From contig CM060174.1 of the NCBI GenBank assembly GCA_030549775.1, positions 100,332,132 to 100,396,131 of the forward strand: DNA of 64,000 nt, written 5' to 3'. The position numbers were made by a program, and so were the translations under genes. The DNA is from Tamarix chinensis (taxonomy: Eukaryota > Streptophyta > Magnoliopsida > Caryophyllales > Tamaricaceae). Under the pieces are notes generated by a model that saw nothing but the letters and a program-made list of their open reading frames with translations, was not told the DNA's origin and made no database searches. The first letter of the stretch is position 1. Each line of letters opens with the position of its first letter. Shown piece after piece: positions 34,501-44,546 of this stretch.

Positions 34501-37500
34501 CCAAATGGACAGTCTATGGAGCAACAAGTTAGACATGAGTGGTGCCCCTTATTTTGTGAGGAGTGTGATGTTATGGATCATGATTATGGTCACTGTCCTC
34601 AAGTGAAGCAAAATGGAGTGCCTGCAAAACAGTTCAGGATACCAAAAGCCCCTGACACCCCTATACAGGGTCCTTGCGCTTCTAAGGTAACTGTGCCTGT
34701 GAAGCCTCTCTCTCTCTCTCAATGGCTTATCTCAAAAGGAGAAGGGTAAAAACTTGTTAGAGGTGTTCCCCATACCAGTGATTCAGTATGTTACCGTGGA
34801 ATGTAATTTTAGTACAGCGAGAGAAATTGGTGGCAGGAGGAGTTGGGGTAGAGGAAGAACCCTTAAATGTTAATAGCAGCATGGAACATTAGAGGAATTA
34901 ATAAAGTCCTCAAGCGAAACGAGATGCATCATTTTGCTAGAAAGTTCAGGCTAGGGACTTTGGGATTGCTGGAAACTAGAGTAAAGGAAGAAAATATTCT
35001 GAAGGTGGTTGATAGGATGAGGCTTCAGTGGAAGGCAGTGTTTAACTATGACTGCCATCAAAATGGCAGGGTTTGGTTCATGTGGGATAATAACACAATG
35101 ATATAGTGGTGGAGAGTATCAGGGTATTTATTCCAAAGCAACTCCAAAGTCTACTGGCAACAGCTTCTACCTAACTCTGATTTATCTTACTATATATAAA
35201 AATCCAACACAAGCAAACATGTAGTTCCCGCTCAAACCTGCCCTATTCAGCCAATCAATGAAGTGAAGGGGGGAAAAAACTGCATTGAAATAGCAGATAA
35301 AGCAACTCCTTGGTACTAACAAATGAAGAGACAGATAAAAGAAAACCTTTTCATTTATGCTACAAAAGAGTTCAAAGAAAATCTTCCCCCACACACTTGC
35401 ATACAAGACAAAGTTAAAAGAAAACGCTTCTCCGGAATCAAGAAAACTTTGCGCTGAAAAAGGCCAGAGCAACAACAGTTTGGCTGGCGAAGCGCGATGG
35501 TGAATGTCACCTGAGATGAAGGTCAGACAAGACAGGAGTAATTCTAGCAGACCTAACAGTGACCCACTCTGGCACAGAAATCAGACAAGTCAATCTAGCA
35601 GACCAAAGTCTATGAACATCAACTAAAAAGCCAACATGAAACTAAACGTCTCCTAGGAAGAAGCTGTGATTAGATTTTGTGTTGTGATCTCTGACCTGGA
35701 AATACTATAAAAACATATATCACTAAGTGAGCAATTAGTCGATCCATCATCATCTTCTCCTTCCAGTTCAAATTTATTATTCACCAAAGCTTAAATGTGG
35801 CCGGTTCAGGTATAAGATCACCAAGCTGGCTAGATTTCTGGAGCAATGCAGCAACAATGGATTGTCAGAGTTGGAAATATTGGATATGTCATAGGTGAGA
35901 ACACCTTGGCTTCAAATAAAAAAAAATTCAGTTAAATAATTTTGTTGGAAATCATTCTGGTAATATCTCAAGCTGTACAAATTAGGTCTATATTTTTTTT
36001 TTCAGAAAATAAAATTTCTTTCACTATAATTCATCTTTCCAAAAGGATATCATAGTCTAGCATAGAAATATGTTCAAATTTTGGCTGAGGGTGAAATCTC
36101 GAGATGTAGCCACTTGAAATATTACTTCCTAATTATGGAAATTTTATACTCAAATTTCTTATGAAATGGTTTCAGGTGAGAAGTCTGAGGGACTTGCAGC
36201 ATGTGCAGCGTTAGGGTCTGCTTCGGGTCGGCATCTGGATCCAGCATTAGCGCAGCCAGTCCTTGTAAATACTTGCCAGCTACTGACAACAACTTCTTTT
36301 CCCGGTTGATATTTGGCATTCCAGAGACTAGTTGAGTGGTGGGGTAAGTTGCAGGTCAGTGACAATTTATTGAGCGGTGGTGTTTGTTGCTGTCCACTAC
36401 CGTCAGCGGTGGGCTACCAATGGTGCTGAGATCTGGAGGGCAGCGGCTAATGTTCAAAAGAACAATTAAAATTTTAGCTTAAGTTTAATTATTTGAGGTT
36501 AATTAAGTTATTAAATTAAAATAATTATAAAAGGTTTGCTTAACTGTTTACAGTATTCTTCTGGGGGGTTTCTTAGTTCTTCTTGGGCTGGTGTGCAGCC
36601 AAGGTTTTTTCAGCATGCAAAGAAGTTTATTGGTTTTGTTTTGTGTTGATTAAAGTGTGAGATCGTCCTCATTTATTTATTTCCTTCTTCAGCTCTTTTT
36701 TGGTACAAAATTATTTGGCCCCTTTTTATTAAGGTTCTTAGGCTCTTTAGGAGATGTAAGGCTACATATTTTGGTTTTCCTTACTCTTTAGACGTTAGCC
36801 TACGGCAGTAAGAGCTTTGCTCTCTTTTGGGGTGCAATTTTGGGTCTTAATTTTCAGTCTTTATTTGGTTATGTTTAATTGATGGGTATATTACCATGAG
36901 CCTCAATTATGGAGCCTATAGCTGGCATTTTTGGTTTTCAAACTCTTGGTGATCAGAGGTTGTTTGACTTTCTTTTTTGAGACTGATCTTTGGTGATCAG
37001 ACATGATCTTGATTTTATCCAACATGTTTATTATTTTACGTTTAGCTAACTGAAGCTTGAAAAGTAAATGGATTATTAAGGAGCATGAATGTGGTTCCAT
37101 TTTCACATGCTCATCAAACTATCAAAGTGACGGCTACAATCAATCCATTGATAGATATGCTAGCTAGAATATTCAATCTGAAAGTGTACGCAATAGACAT
37201 AATAAAACATTCCCATTATGTGTAAGATTATTACACAATTGGATTATTGTCAATAAAGATTAATGATCTTTGTCTTCAATATCAGTTGGAAAAGGCACAT
37301 TTTTGTCAATGCATTTAAGTAATTATTGTTTTAAAGATTGAATCTTCTTCAAGTCCTATTGATTCAAATTTTGTTAGTTGATTCAACTTTTGGTTTACAG
37401 TTTTTTGGTTATGGGTCAAAGATGAATTTTCCATTTGGAGCAATGGCCAAGCATTTTTCCTTTATTTTATGTTTACAAGGACAAAACTATACTTTGGGGC

Positions 37501-40292
37501 TTAATCTTGATATATGAAAAATAAAATAAAACATTTCCCTTCTGGAATTTGATGATTAAAGAAGGTACTTCATGACATGAAACTTTGAAGTACTTTAGAA
37601 ATTGATGAATAGCCCAAGGAAGATACTGTCGTTCAAACCCTGCCATCATGATAGGGCAAAAATATTTCTATTTAATTACAATTCATAATTTTATGTGTTA
37701 AAATATTACAAAGAACTCATTATTGTTCATAATAACGTAAAAAACAAAATAGAGTCATTATTATTACATGTTAAGTCACACAAAATTCTAGAATAATCCA
37801 AACATTATAAAATAAAGTTAAATTTTATTTTATTTCTATAATTGATCAATTAATAATTAAAAAAAGTATAAGGTTATTCTAACATAAAGCTCTATATTTT
37901 TTTTTTTCAGTATTGACCAATCAGTAATCTAACAATACAATATTTTGAAAATTAACACACTCGTGCTTATAAAACTAGTGTGTAGAGAAAGTCTCTCAGA
38001 CCTAGTAAATATGAACCTAGAGGCAATGCCTGTTATCGGGATGGTTAAAACAGTTTAATCAAAGACATTGTGGACAGGCAACTTGATGAGTACATATTTT
38101 GACATCTTTTATACCACTTTAATAATAGTTTTTGGTCTTATATTTAAATAATATATGAGAATAATTATAATTTTGTGCTTAGGTGATAATAATCTTGTAT
38201 ATTTTATTATTTGAACTAAAATGATATTAAAAATGAGTTAAAAGCGATTATGTATTAATTTTTCTAATGTTATTTTGTAGGTACAATTAATTAAAAAAAA
38301 AGGTTTGGGTCTTTTGGACTAAAGGTCCAAAGGACCAAAGGCCCAAAAGAAACAACGGAGCTGACGGGCCAGCAAAGAAAAAAAATTAAAAAATTTCGAG
38401 GAAAGGCAGCACGCCGCAGAAGGAGAAGAATTTTATAAATAGAGCAGCCAAGCGGAGCAAGAGAGAGAAATGAGGGTGAGGAAAGCAAAGAAAAAGATAA
38501 AAAAAAAGACAGAGAGAGAGAAAAGAAAAGAGCCACTGACCTAACGCAGAAAAAGCAAGAGTGGAGGTAGAAAGCAGCGCTAGAGAAGCAAAAAAAATAG
38601 AAAGAAGAAGAGAAAAGAAAGAGACCAGCGCAGGAGAAAAAGAAAGGCGGCGTGGGGAGGTCACGTGTGATGCAAAGAAGAGCTTCCACGGAAAGAAAAA
38701 GAAGCAACTCAAATGTAAGGCATTTAAGCAGGTAGATAATATGTCACTGTGTTCTTCACAGGGTAATCAATTTCAACTAGTCATAGAAAAATTCCACAAG
38801 GCATCTAATAGACAACTACCCACCACAGTTCACACCTTATATAACTAAGATGTTCTTCAGGCCACAACAATATGCAATATCCACATGTCATGCCATCACC
38901 ACTTAACAACAGTGGCAAGATAAAAATCAATTGAGATGATGAACAAAATGGGGGAGGAAGCCCATCAAATCCATTGATTTCATAACATGTAAATGCAATC
39001 AATGAAGCATGGCAGTAGAGTGGCCACCAAGACATGACCATCAAAGCCAACAATACAACTTAGCATTTTGAAATACCATTACAAAAGGCACGTTGAGCTG
39101 CATCTGTACATCTACTACAGGAAAATAATATATAAAGTCCTTTAAGCCTAGATCATGAGCATAAAACTACTTAAAATGTTAATGGTGGCAAAAAATGAGA
39201 CATCTGAAAGTTGCATGGAGCCCAAAAACGAATTATGCGCTAAATCTCTGAGCAACACAGCCCCATTAACATTAAATGCTTCACTAGAACATTATTCAAT
39301 TTACCTAACAGTGAATCCCCATTCTCAGAAACTAAAAATAACACAACATTGCAATCATTATAATTCAGTAAGTCAGCAACAGCAACAAGCAATTTCATAT
39401 TACACAGTTATGAAATAATAATATAAAAATGAGATGATTTGCAAAACCCACTGGTTCAAATTAAAAAAAAAAAATCTCCATACCGCATATAGGGCCTCCA
39501 ATTTAGAATTATTACGTAGTATTTCTAGAACTGTTCTGTATGTCTCCCACAAGAACTTGAACCATGGAGTAACAAGTTCTCGGTCAGACCTATCCTTTCC
39601 CTTTTCTCCACTGACATAGCTCAGCATTAGGTCTTCCGGCCTTTTATCTGCTTCCAAGTCCTCAACATCAAGCGCCTCTTCCAAGGCTTGGGCTTGGTTT
39701 CGTGCTGTCTCGGCTCTCTCAGAGGAAAGGTGCATAAAGTGCTTTATCACCTCCTCCAGAGAGTTTACATTCACTTGCTGGCATACAATACGATATTGAA
39801 TCAAACCATCTTTCGCAAACCTTCCCCTTCGCATGTCAACACAAAGCTCAACATATTTGAACATAATCTTTTCCATTGTCTTATTCCATGCCCTGTGTCT
39901 CTTTGAGGTGATGAGATCATGAAGGGCCTGCAGTGCATCTTGCTTTTGACCAACATTGATCAACTCTGTAACATATTCAAATAAATCCCTTAGCAGAAAA
40001 ATTGAAGCTGAACTCTAACAAGGGGAAAGAATTCTAACAAGAGAAAGGAATTTTAATGATGCAGTAATGATGTCATCAAAGATGCAAAATCCAAACTAGA
40101 TTTCCGTAAGTAATAGTGATGGCCAATTTGATAGGAAAGAAGGTTCAACTCGATCAGAATGAGCAAATATAAAGCAAAACGCTCATTATGATTCCAACAT
40201 AACTAGGCAATCATCAGTCCTGACAATTTTCAGACAAAGCAATTACCTTCAGCACGCTTCAATGCGTTCTCCGGTTTCGCAAAAGTCGACAT
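22148..40292 (-). CDS. TIF3A1: Eukaryotic translation initiation factor 3 subunit A (13 coding exons)
   Basis: eIF3a is the largest scaffold subunit of the eIF3 complex. It binds the 40S ribosomal subunit in the cytoplasm and organises the octameric PCI/MPN core. Joining exons 40292-40247, 39965-39484, 33366-33151, 32994-32626, 32544-32515, 32368-32141, 31936-31775, 30872-30651, 30564-30361, 30280-30074, 23787-23707, 23010-22809 and 22569-22148 gives 2871 nt: 956 codons plus TAA, with GT/AG at every junction and no broken frame. That is close to the roughly 990 residues of the Arabidopsis protein. N-terminus [23 protein letters not shown] region in exons 4-7; a long charged coiled coil ([32 protein letters not shown]) in exons 8-13; then an Ala/Pro linker, KYVPRHKR and a Gly/Ser/Arg tail. 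Introns 2 (6.1 kb) and 10 (6.3 kb) are swollen by transposon sequence, yet the coding sequence is intact. Probably the functional gene. Confidence 0.95.
22809..23010 (-). CDS. TIF3A1: eIF3a coding exon 12
   Basis: Residues 750-816, [17 protein letters not shown] to EEEEARRQE, plus one base. Confidence 0.95.
23707..23787 (-). CDS. TIF3A1: eIF3a coding exon 11
   Basis: 27 residues, [14 protein letters not shown] to RMLENK, isolated between a 6.3-kb and a 0.7-kb intron. Confidence 0.95.
24560..29076. mobile_element. Degenerate retroelement debris in eIF3a intron 10
   Basis: Two pairs of imperfect direct repeats suggest decayed LTR elements. One pair is about 24625-24790 and 28915-29060 (ggcccaagt..., tagtttttagtt/tttattt..., tattgttaggatttatt). 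The other is about 26150-26360 and 28345-28590 (cacacaaaa...ctcaactct..aaattcaaag, taatatcaa..ataaaatcataat, gaaaggaggcatat). No protein domain survives; open frames are short and unrelated to known families. Element type and exact ends cannot be fixed. Confidence 0.4.
27092..27545. mobile_element. Degenerate hAT-type MITE related to 54048-54772
   Basis: Starts TAGGGCTGTGCAAAAATATTC and is rich in ATATCCGAT-like words (atccacatatccgatcc, gaatatccgatctag), like the intact copy at 54048-54772. The right terminus is not recognisable. Confidence 0.4.
29077..29800. repeat. Recent 362-bp tandem duplication in eIF3a intron 10
   Basis: Copies 29077-29438 and 29439-29800 differ at about five positions, including act/gct, ctt/ctc, gcg/gca and gaa/aaa. 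A third partial 'atggt' follows at 29801. Each copy carries an open 66-codon frame, but no family is recognisable. The near identity shows that the duplication is young. Confidence 0.9.
30074..30280 (-). CDS. TIF3A1: eIF3a coding exon 10
   Basis: Residues 654-722, [12 protein letters not shown] to ILHEREQQ. Carries the conserved [15 protein letters not shown] stretch. Confidence 0.95.
30361..30564 (-). CDS. TIF3A1: eIF3a coding exon 9
   Basis: Residues 586-653, [13 protein letters not shown] to [10 protein letters not shown]. Charged coiled coil ending in a Gly-Lys repeat. Confidence 0.95.
30651..30872 (-). CDS. TIF3A1: eIF3a coding exon 8
   Basis: Residues 512-585, [16 protein letters not shown] to QERQLLEM. 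Enters the coiled coil. Confidence 0.95.
30998..31487 (-). mobile_element. Possible non-autonomous Helitron in eIF3a intron 7
   Basis: On the minus strand a CCATGCAATGCATGG hairpin is followed by CCCTACAACTGA and then T, matching a Helitron 3' end (CTRR|T). A candidate 5' end, A|TCATAGTAATGATAC, is at 31487, just before an ATT microsatellite. The 3' end is reasonable, the 5' end weak. Confidence 0.4.
31484..31523. repeat. (ATT)n microsatellite
   Basis: About twelve uninterrupted ATT units within eIF3a intron 7. Confidence 0.95.
31775..31936 (-). CDS. TIF3A1: eIF3a coding exon 7
   Basis: Residues 458-511, [13 protein letters not shown] to [13 protein letters not shown]. End of the winged-helix part of the PCI domain. 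Donor ttg|gtgtgt. Confidence 0.9.
32141..32368 (-). CDS. TIF3A1: eIF3a coding exon 6
   Basis: Residues 382-457, [14 protein letters not shown] to [12 protein letters not shown] region. Confidence 0.95.
32515..32544 (-). CDS. TIF3A1: eIF3a coding exon 5 (30-nt microexon)
   Basis: Ten residues, [10 protein letters not shown], between ttggcag acceptor and gtaagc donor. It is required to match the conserved SRS.LL motif of plant eIF3a. Confidence 0.9.
32626..32994 (-). CDS. TIF3A1: eIF3a coding exon 4
   Basis: Residues 249-371, [13 protein letters not shown] to ENREM. Start of the PCI region. Confidence 0.95.
33151..33366 (-). CDS. TIF3A1: eIF3a coding exon 3
   Basis: Residues 177-248, [13 protein letters not shown] to TELELWQ. 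Phase 0 at both ends. Confidence 0.95.
33735..35195 (+). mobile_element. L1-type LINE fragment in eIF3a intron 2
   Basis: ORF1-like frame 34225-34749 (174 codons) shows the plant LINE gag-like region ([23 protein letters not shown]) and a CCHC zinc knuckle C-x2-C-x4-H-x4-C ([14 protein letters not shown], about 34555-34600). The next frame, 34867-35106, opens [17 protein letters not shown]...LLETRVKE, the N-terminus of the apurinic endonuclease of ORF2. Sense sequence fades out near 35190 ([12 protein letters not shown]). Reverse transcriptase is missing. The element lies opposite to the eIF3a transcript, and earlier parts of ORF1 contain stops. Confidence 0.8.
35200..38080. other. Unassigned part of eIF3a intron 2
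   Basis: AT-rich, with no exon, RNA gene or recognisable transposon protein. A GC-richer patch at 36170-36450 contains short overlapping frames without family resemblance. Confidence 0.4.
38084..38720 (+). mobile_element. Probable solo LTR in eIF3a intron 2
   Basis: Starts TGATGAGTACATATTTTGAC, followed by an AT-rich U3-like part, a run of 'ggtccaaaggaccaaaggccc', and a strong TATA box (TATAAATA, 38434-38441) followed by a purine-rich R/U5-like region. This is the layout of plant Gypsy LTRs. No internal domain or second LTR is nearby. The 3' boundary is uncertain. Confidence 0.5.
38721..39483. other. Remaining part of eIF3a intron 2
   Basis: I see nothing beyond ordinary intron sequence with a short CAG/CAA run at 39375-39395. 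Confidence 0.5.
39484..39965 (-). CDS. TIF3A1: eIF3a coding exon 2
   Basis: Residues 16-176, from [13 protein letters not shown] to [10 protein letters not shown]. Acceptor ttacag|ag; donor gcg|gtatgg. TPR-like helical N-terminal domain. Confidence 0.95.
40247..40292 (-). CDS. TIF3A1: eIF3a coding exon 1
   Basis: Residues 1-15 ([15 protein letters not shown]) plus one base. Donor gctgaag|gtaatt. Confidence 0.95.
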
Positions 40293-40305
40293 TGTAGCCT
40301 GTCAC

Positions 40306-40777
40306 CTGCAAAAGACATAATCAGCAAAAGCCAAAAGCTAAAGAAAATACCCCCCATTAAAACAAAATTCAACCAACCAAAAAGATACTACATCGGTCTG
40401 CCTCACTTCGATTTCGCGTTTACAACCAATTTTTGAGCACAACAGATTCACAGAAAACAGACCATCTACAAATATCGTCATGAAGTTTGAAAAATACAAA
40501 AATAATATATATATAATAATTGGCGTCCGCTGAGTAGGAGATAAAGAATCACAAACCCAATCAACACAAAAACAACAACGATTCTCAGTTCGATGGGATA
40601 AAGACTCCGATAGATTTATAGCTCCAAAGTTGAACGAGCTACAGCAGCAAAACGATAAAAGATATCGTCTTTTATTTCTTTTGGACACTTTATTGGTCCG
40701 TAACAAAAGAGAGTAAGACAAGGTGAAGCTGCGAGATCTAAGATATAGAGACATCGAGGATGAAGCAGATGAAGTAC
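40306..40777 (-). other. TIF3A1: 5'UTR intron of eIF3a
   Basis: Thirteen bases upstream of the ATG there is a good acceptor (tcttttgcag|gtgacagg). A canonical donor, cccag|gtacttc, lies at 40777, following a leader exon. Introns in the 5'UTR are common in plant translation-factor genes. A 180-codon minus frame overlaps this interval but resembles no protein. Confidence 0.7.
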
Positions 40778-40900
40778 CTGGGTTAACGGACTCTGCCCGA
40801 TGGCTAGGGGGTAGCGCCGTCCAAGTGATGCGTCCCTGTAAACTGTACCGAAACGAAGAATATATTAGGGTTTTCAGCAATCTCCCGCTTAGTAATAGGA
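40778..40900 (-). promoter_or_regulatory. eIF3a leader exon and core promoter with telo-box
   Basis: On the minus strand, GAAAACCCTAATATATTC (40858-40875) combines a telo-box (AAACCCTAA) with an AT-rich TATA-like stretch. Telo-boxes are a known hallmark of plant ribosomal-protein and translation-factor promoters. Transcription probably starts shortly downstream, around 40830-40850; the exact site is inferred. Confidence 0.55.
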
Positions 40901-40914
40901 GCTAGCTAGTGTAT

Positions 40915-41592
40915 GTTCGGCATTTTTCATGAGTTCAGGGGTAAAGATAGGATATCGGGGATCTTTTGTGAAAATATTTTTCTATTGCAGAAAAACTAAT
41001 TAAATCAAATAACATTAGGTAAATAGGTTACAAATAGTTTCCCGGTGTTGTTTAGCTCCGTTTTGTAAATTACATTAAATAAACAAAAATAACATTAACA
41101 ATTATTTATTTGTATTTAGTTTTGGAACAAAGCACTATATAGTGTCCATATGTTAATGCATATCCCTATATTTTTATTTTAGGTTATCATCGGTCTTAAC
41201 ACTAATGTATCCATTAATTTTTATGAGTAGTCAATTCAGTTAGTGAATTTTAAATAATATTTTGTTATAAATGGATAAAAATATCTTTAAACCTCTTAAC
41301 TTTCTTATCCATCTCCAATCTAATTTTCATATTCATCCTCAACTTTACTCTATTTTACAAAACAAATTGATAAAAACACAACATATAAATTGATAAGTTG
41401 AATCGTAAATGTAGAAAAAATCATTAAATCAAGGAAAGAAATAAAAAGTATGCATATATGATGTATCTCTCACACCTGATTTACCTAACCACCAATTCAC
41501 CCCCATTTCTCCGCTTCCTTTTCAATTTTTTTGCTCTCTCTCCTACACTCCAATCACCACTTTAGCACTCAAATCTTTCCCACCATACATAA
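40915..41592. other. Intergenic spacer upstream of eIF3a
   Basis: AT-rich, with no gene found. A pyrimidine-rich stretch is at 41500-41580. Confidence 0.5.
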
Positions 41593-42793
41593 CTAGTTTT
41601 ACACTCGTGTAATGCATACTTGATTTTTGTTGTTTTGTTTTTGAAAGCAACATGCTCTCACATTGTATGATATAGAAGATAATGTTATTATAGCGATTAT
41701 TTTAGTTACTACAAATTTCGAAAGATGTTTGTGTAAACCACATTTGTGGTTGTGTTTGGTGATGTGTTGTCATCATTGCATATTAATACCTTTAGGGCCT
41801 GTGGATTTGTAACTCTTGAAACAACCACGTATAATTGTCCTCGACTAAAAATCAATTTCTTTAGGAATTTTCTAACACTAGAGAGTGATTGTCCTTAATT
41901 TTTTATGATGATCATGGTGTAGCATACAATTAACGGAAGTTGTCTCTCTTAAATTTGAATAGCAAATGTGAATCCAATTACGTGATTGAAAGTTTAGGGA
42001 TTAGTGTCTTTTCCCCAACACTTGCCCCTTCCAAAATATTTACCTTTGGTATATAATCACCAAGTCAAGTCACTAACAACCTAGTTCTATTGGGTAACAT
42101 GGCAGAGTGATCCATAGTGTACAATAACATCACATGAGTGCTAATTTTTAGCCTCAAGTTGTGGTTTGGAATTCGCGAGCATTGTATTGAGTTTAAGAAC
42201 TTTGGGGGTGTTATACTTAATATATATATAGATTCCTAAATTTGGCATGTACTATATGAGTTAAGATATATTTTTTCATCATGATGAATTATGGATATCA
42301 TGTAACATCTGACAAAGTCTGCTATGACATGGATTGTTGTCAAAATTGCACTTCCTTTTAGATAATTAGGATCAACAATGTTGGATGAGAGTGATGGATA
42401 AGTGTTGTGGACTATACTTTATATTGTGTCACCCTCAACCTGAAGAAGTATATACGTCAGTATCTCAATTGTTGATACTCTACCATTTGGGCCTTCTAAT
42501 TTCCCGTTTCCTATTATTACCAACCACTTTGAAAACTTTTCTAATTTTTTATTGTCATCATCATGTCCAATATCTTGCAGCCTCATATTTTGTGTTAAGT
42601 GTAAAACCATGCAATATTGTCACATATATCAGGTAACTATGGCTCGCACAATATCTTAGTGTATCCCCTTTGTAATCATTGGTAAGATGTGATAAAATTA
42701 CCTCCAAGTGCAACTATTTTTCTTCTAAAAGGCATATTGGCATAATATGTTTCACATGCTCTTGTATAGGCATTTAAAACAATATATGTACAT

Positions 42794-42811
42794 CACTGGG
42801 GCTTTATCCCA
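42794..42811 (-). other. Degenerate Walker B of the Helitron helicase
   Basis: Reads WDKAPV where the family has WDEAPM; the catalytic Glu is replaced by Lys. Confidence 0.75.
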
Positions 42812-43023
42812 TATAATCATATGACAATGGATTATCAATTTTTTTAGTTAGCTCCTTTACTCTATATTGCACGTTGAATCCTCGATCAGGTTTAATGGCA
42901 TAGTGAACCTTGAATGGGTTATTTTTCAACTAAAATAAGATTTGATGTTATTTAACTTGATGCAAAATTTAGGATTGTACAACCTTGGCTCAGTATAGTT
43001 GTTGGTAATGTTCTCAATATTCA

Positions 43024-43047
43024 GGTTTTACTGGTCCCTCTATTACC
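43024..43047 (-). other. Degenerate Walker A of the Helitron helicase
   Basis: Reads GNRGTSKT where the family has GxGGTGKT, so the P-loop is altered. Confidence 0.75.
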
Positions 43048-44537
43048 ATATACAAAACGAATGATTCCTTCACTATTATATGTAGCATGCATTATTATGT
43101 TGTATACCTCTCGTTGTTTTTCATTTATCCTCTACGATAGATGATCATGTTAAAGCTCATACTGTATTAGCTTGCTGGTGTCGTATGGCCCAATATCAAC
43201 CATTGGAACTAGCATTATTCCATATCCACTTAGGGTCTTGCCCTAGACCTAAAGCATCTTCTCAATTGCTATTAGGGAATATGATTTCACCTCTTCTTCT
43301 TCTAAAAGGAGACCTAGATTTTCAATGTAAATATCCTAAATTGTCAACTATTTAGTTATGTAGAGAATCAATGTGTTACTTGACTATAACTTTTTTATAC
43401 CAGGATATTAAAATATTTTTGAATTCTCTAAGTAGTGCCTGGATGATTTGGTAGGTTACATTGCATGTATAATATGTCATATTCTAAGACGCCCCAACTT
43501 CTATCCCATACATATTCAAATCTTATAATTGCATTTGTTACAAATAATTTTCTTAGTAACTGTGTTGTGGCTTATTGGCTTGCTTCTACAATTCCATCTA
43601 TATATTCTCAATCATCATCCAATATGTTTAATGTGTCACGATATGTGTTATATTGGATCTTATTAATAAAATTCAACTCATCAAATGTTATGGGTCCACA
43701 AATAATGTTGATCAAACACATTTCACTATTTTTGAGAGACATGCAAAATATTCTTCCTATAATGTCCACTTATGCTCCTCTGAGTTCCACATTAACTAGA
43801 TGGGGAATTAAGCATATGTAAACCTCGTTTGTGCGTCTTCTCTATTGATATCCATCCCTGTAAGGAACTTGTTGTGGCTCGATGCTGGTTGGTTCACAAC
43901 AACATCTATCTGGTATAATTTGGTGAAGTAAACTTATTGTTGATTCGGAAGATGGAAGTTCAATATTTATACCAATGGATCCCTATAGTGAATGTCATAT
44001 TTGAATATCCTCTCTATTCCCTCGCATAATGAGATGTACCAACGATAATGATACACTTTAACCTCGTCCACTTCTCTTAATATTTTGTTGTCTTTTATGC
44101 TCTGATAAAATGATGGTGTGACTAGATAACACCCTTTGTTTACATATTTAAATAGGTATTTGAAGGATTGTGATTGATTTCACCAATCCATGATGATGTG
44201 CACTCCATAGTTTAGAAGTAGGTATTTATTGTGCGGCATCTATTGTCTAGTGGAAATCCATTATTCTTCCATTTTCTAGGTGCTTGTATACTAGATATCC
44301 ATTGTCGTCAATTATTATGTTCATAACATATATATTGGGGGAGTGTTTAGAGCACCAACCATTTACCATGCGGAACAACTACCTTCTTATGTTCTCACAT
44401 GTTCCACATGCCATCAAATATCACACCATTACATAATAAAGTGGGCCTCATTTCCTTCTAGGATCTTAACCAGAATTATCCTATCAGTATTGTTTATCAT
44501 TGTGTTTGTGTCTTCACTTAATAAAAAAGAGTAATAC

Positions 44538-44546
44538 GTGATTGTG
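44538..44546 (-). other. Helitron Rep HUH motif (His-Asn-His)
   Basis: The reading NEF*KRGLSHNHVLLFF corresponds to the EFQKRGLPHAHIL consensus. Both metal-binding His codons remain, but the Gln codon upstream has become TAG. Confidence 0.75.

Noticed and set aside
38291..38712. 138- and 108-codon Phe/Ser-rich minus frames
   Set aside because: They are antisense to a purine-rich LTR segment and low in complexity.
40338..40880. 180-codon minus-strand open frame
   Set aside because: It lies across the eIF3a 5'UTR intron and leader, shows no family resemblance, and is broken by good splice signals.
43465..43821. 118-codon plus frame
   Set aside because: Antisense to the Helitron Rep/helicase remnant, whose minus-strand reading gives recognisable domains.
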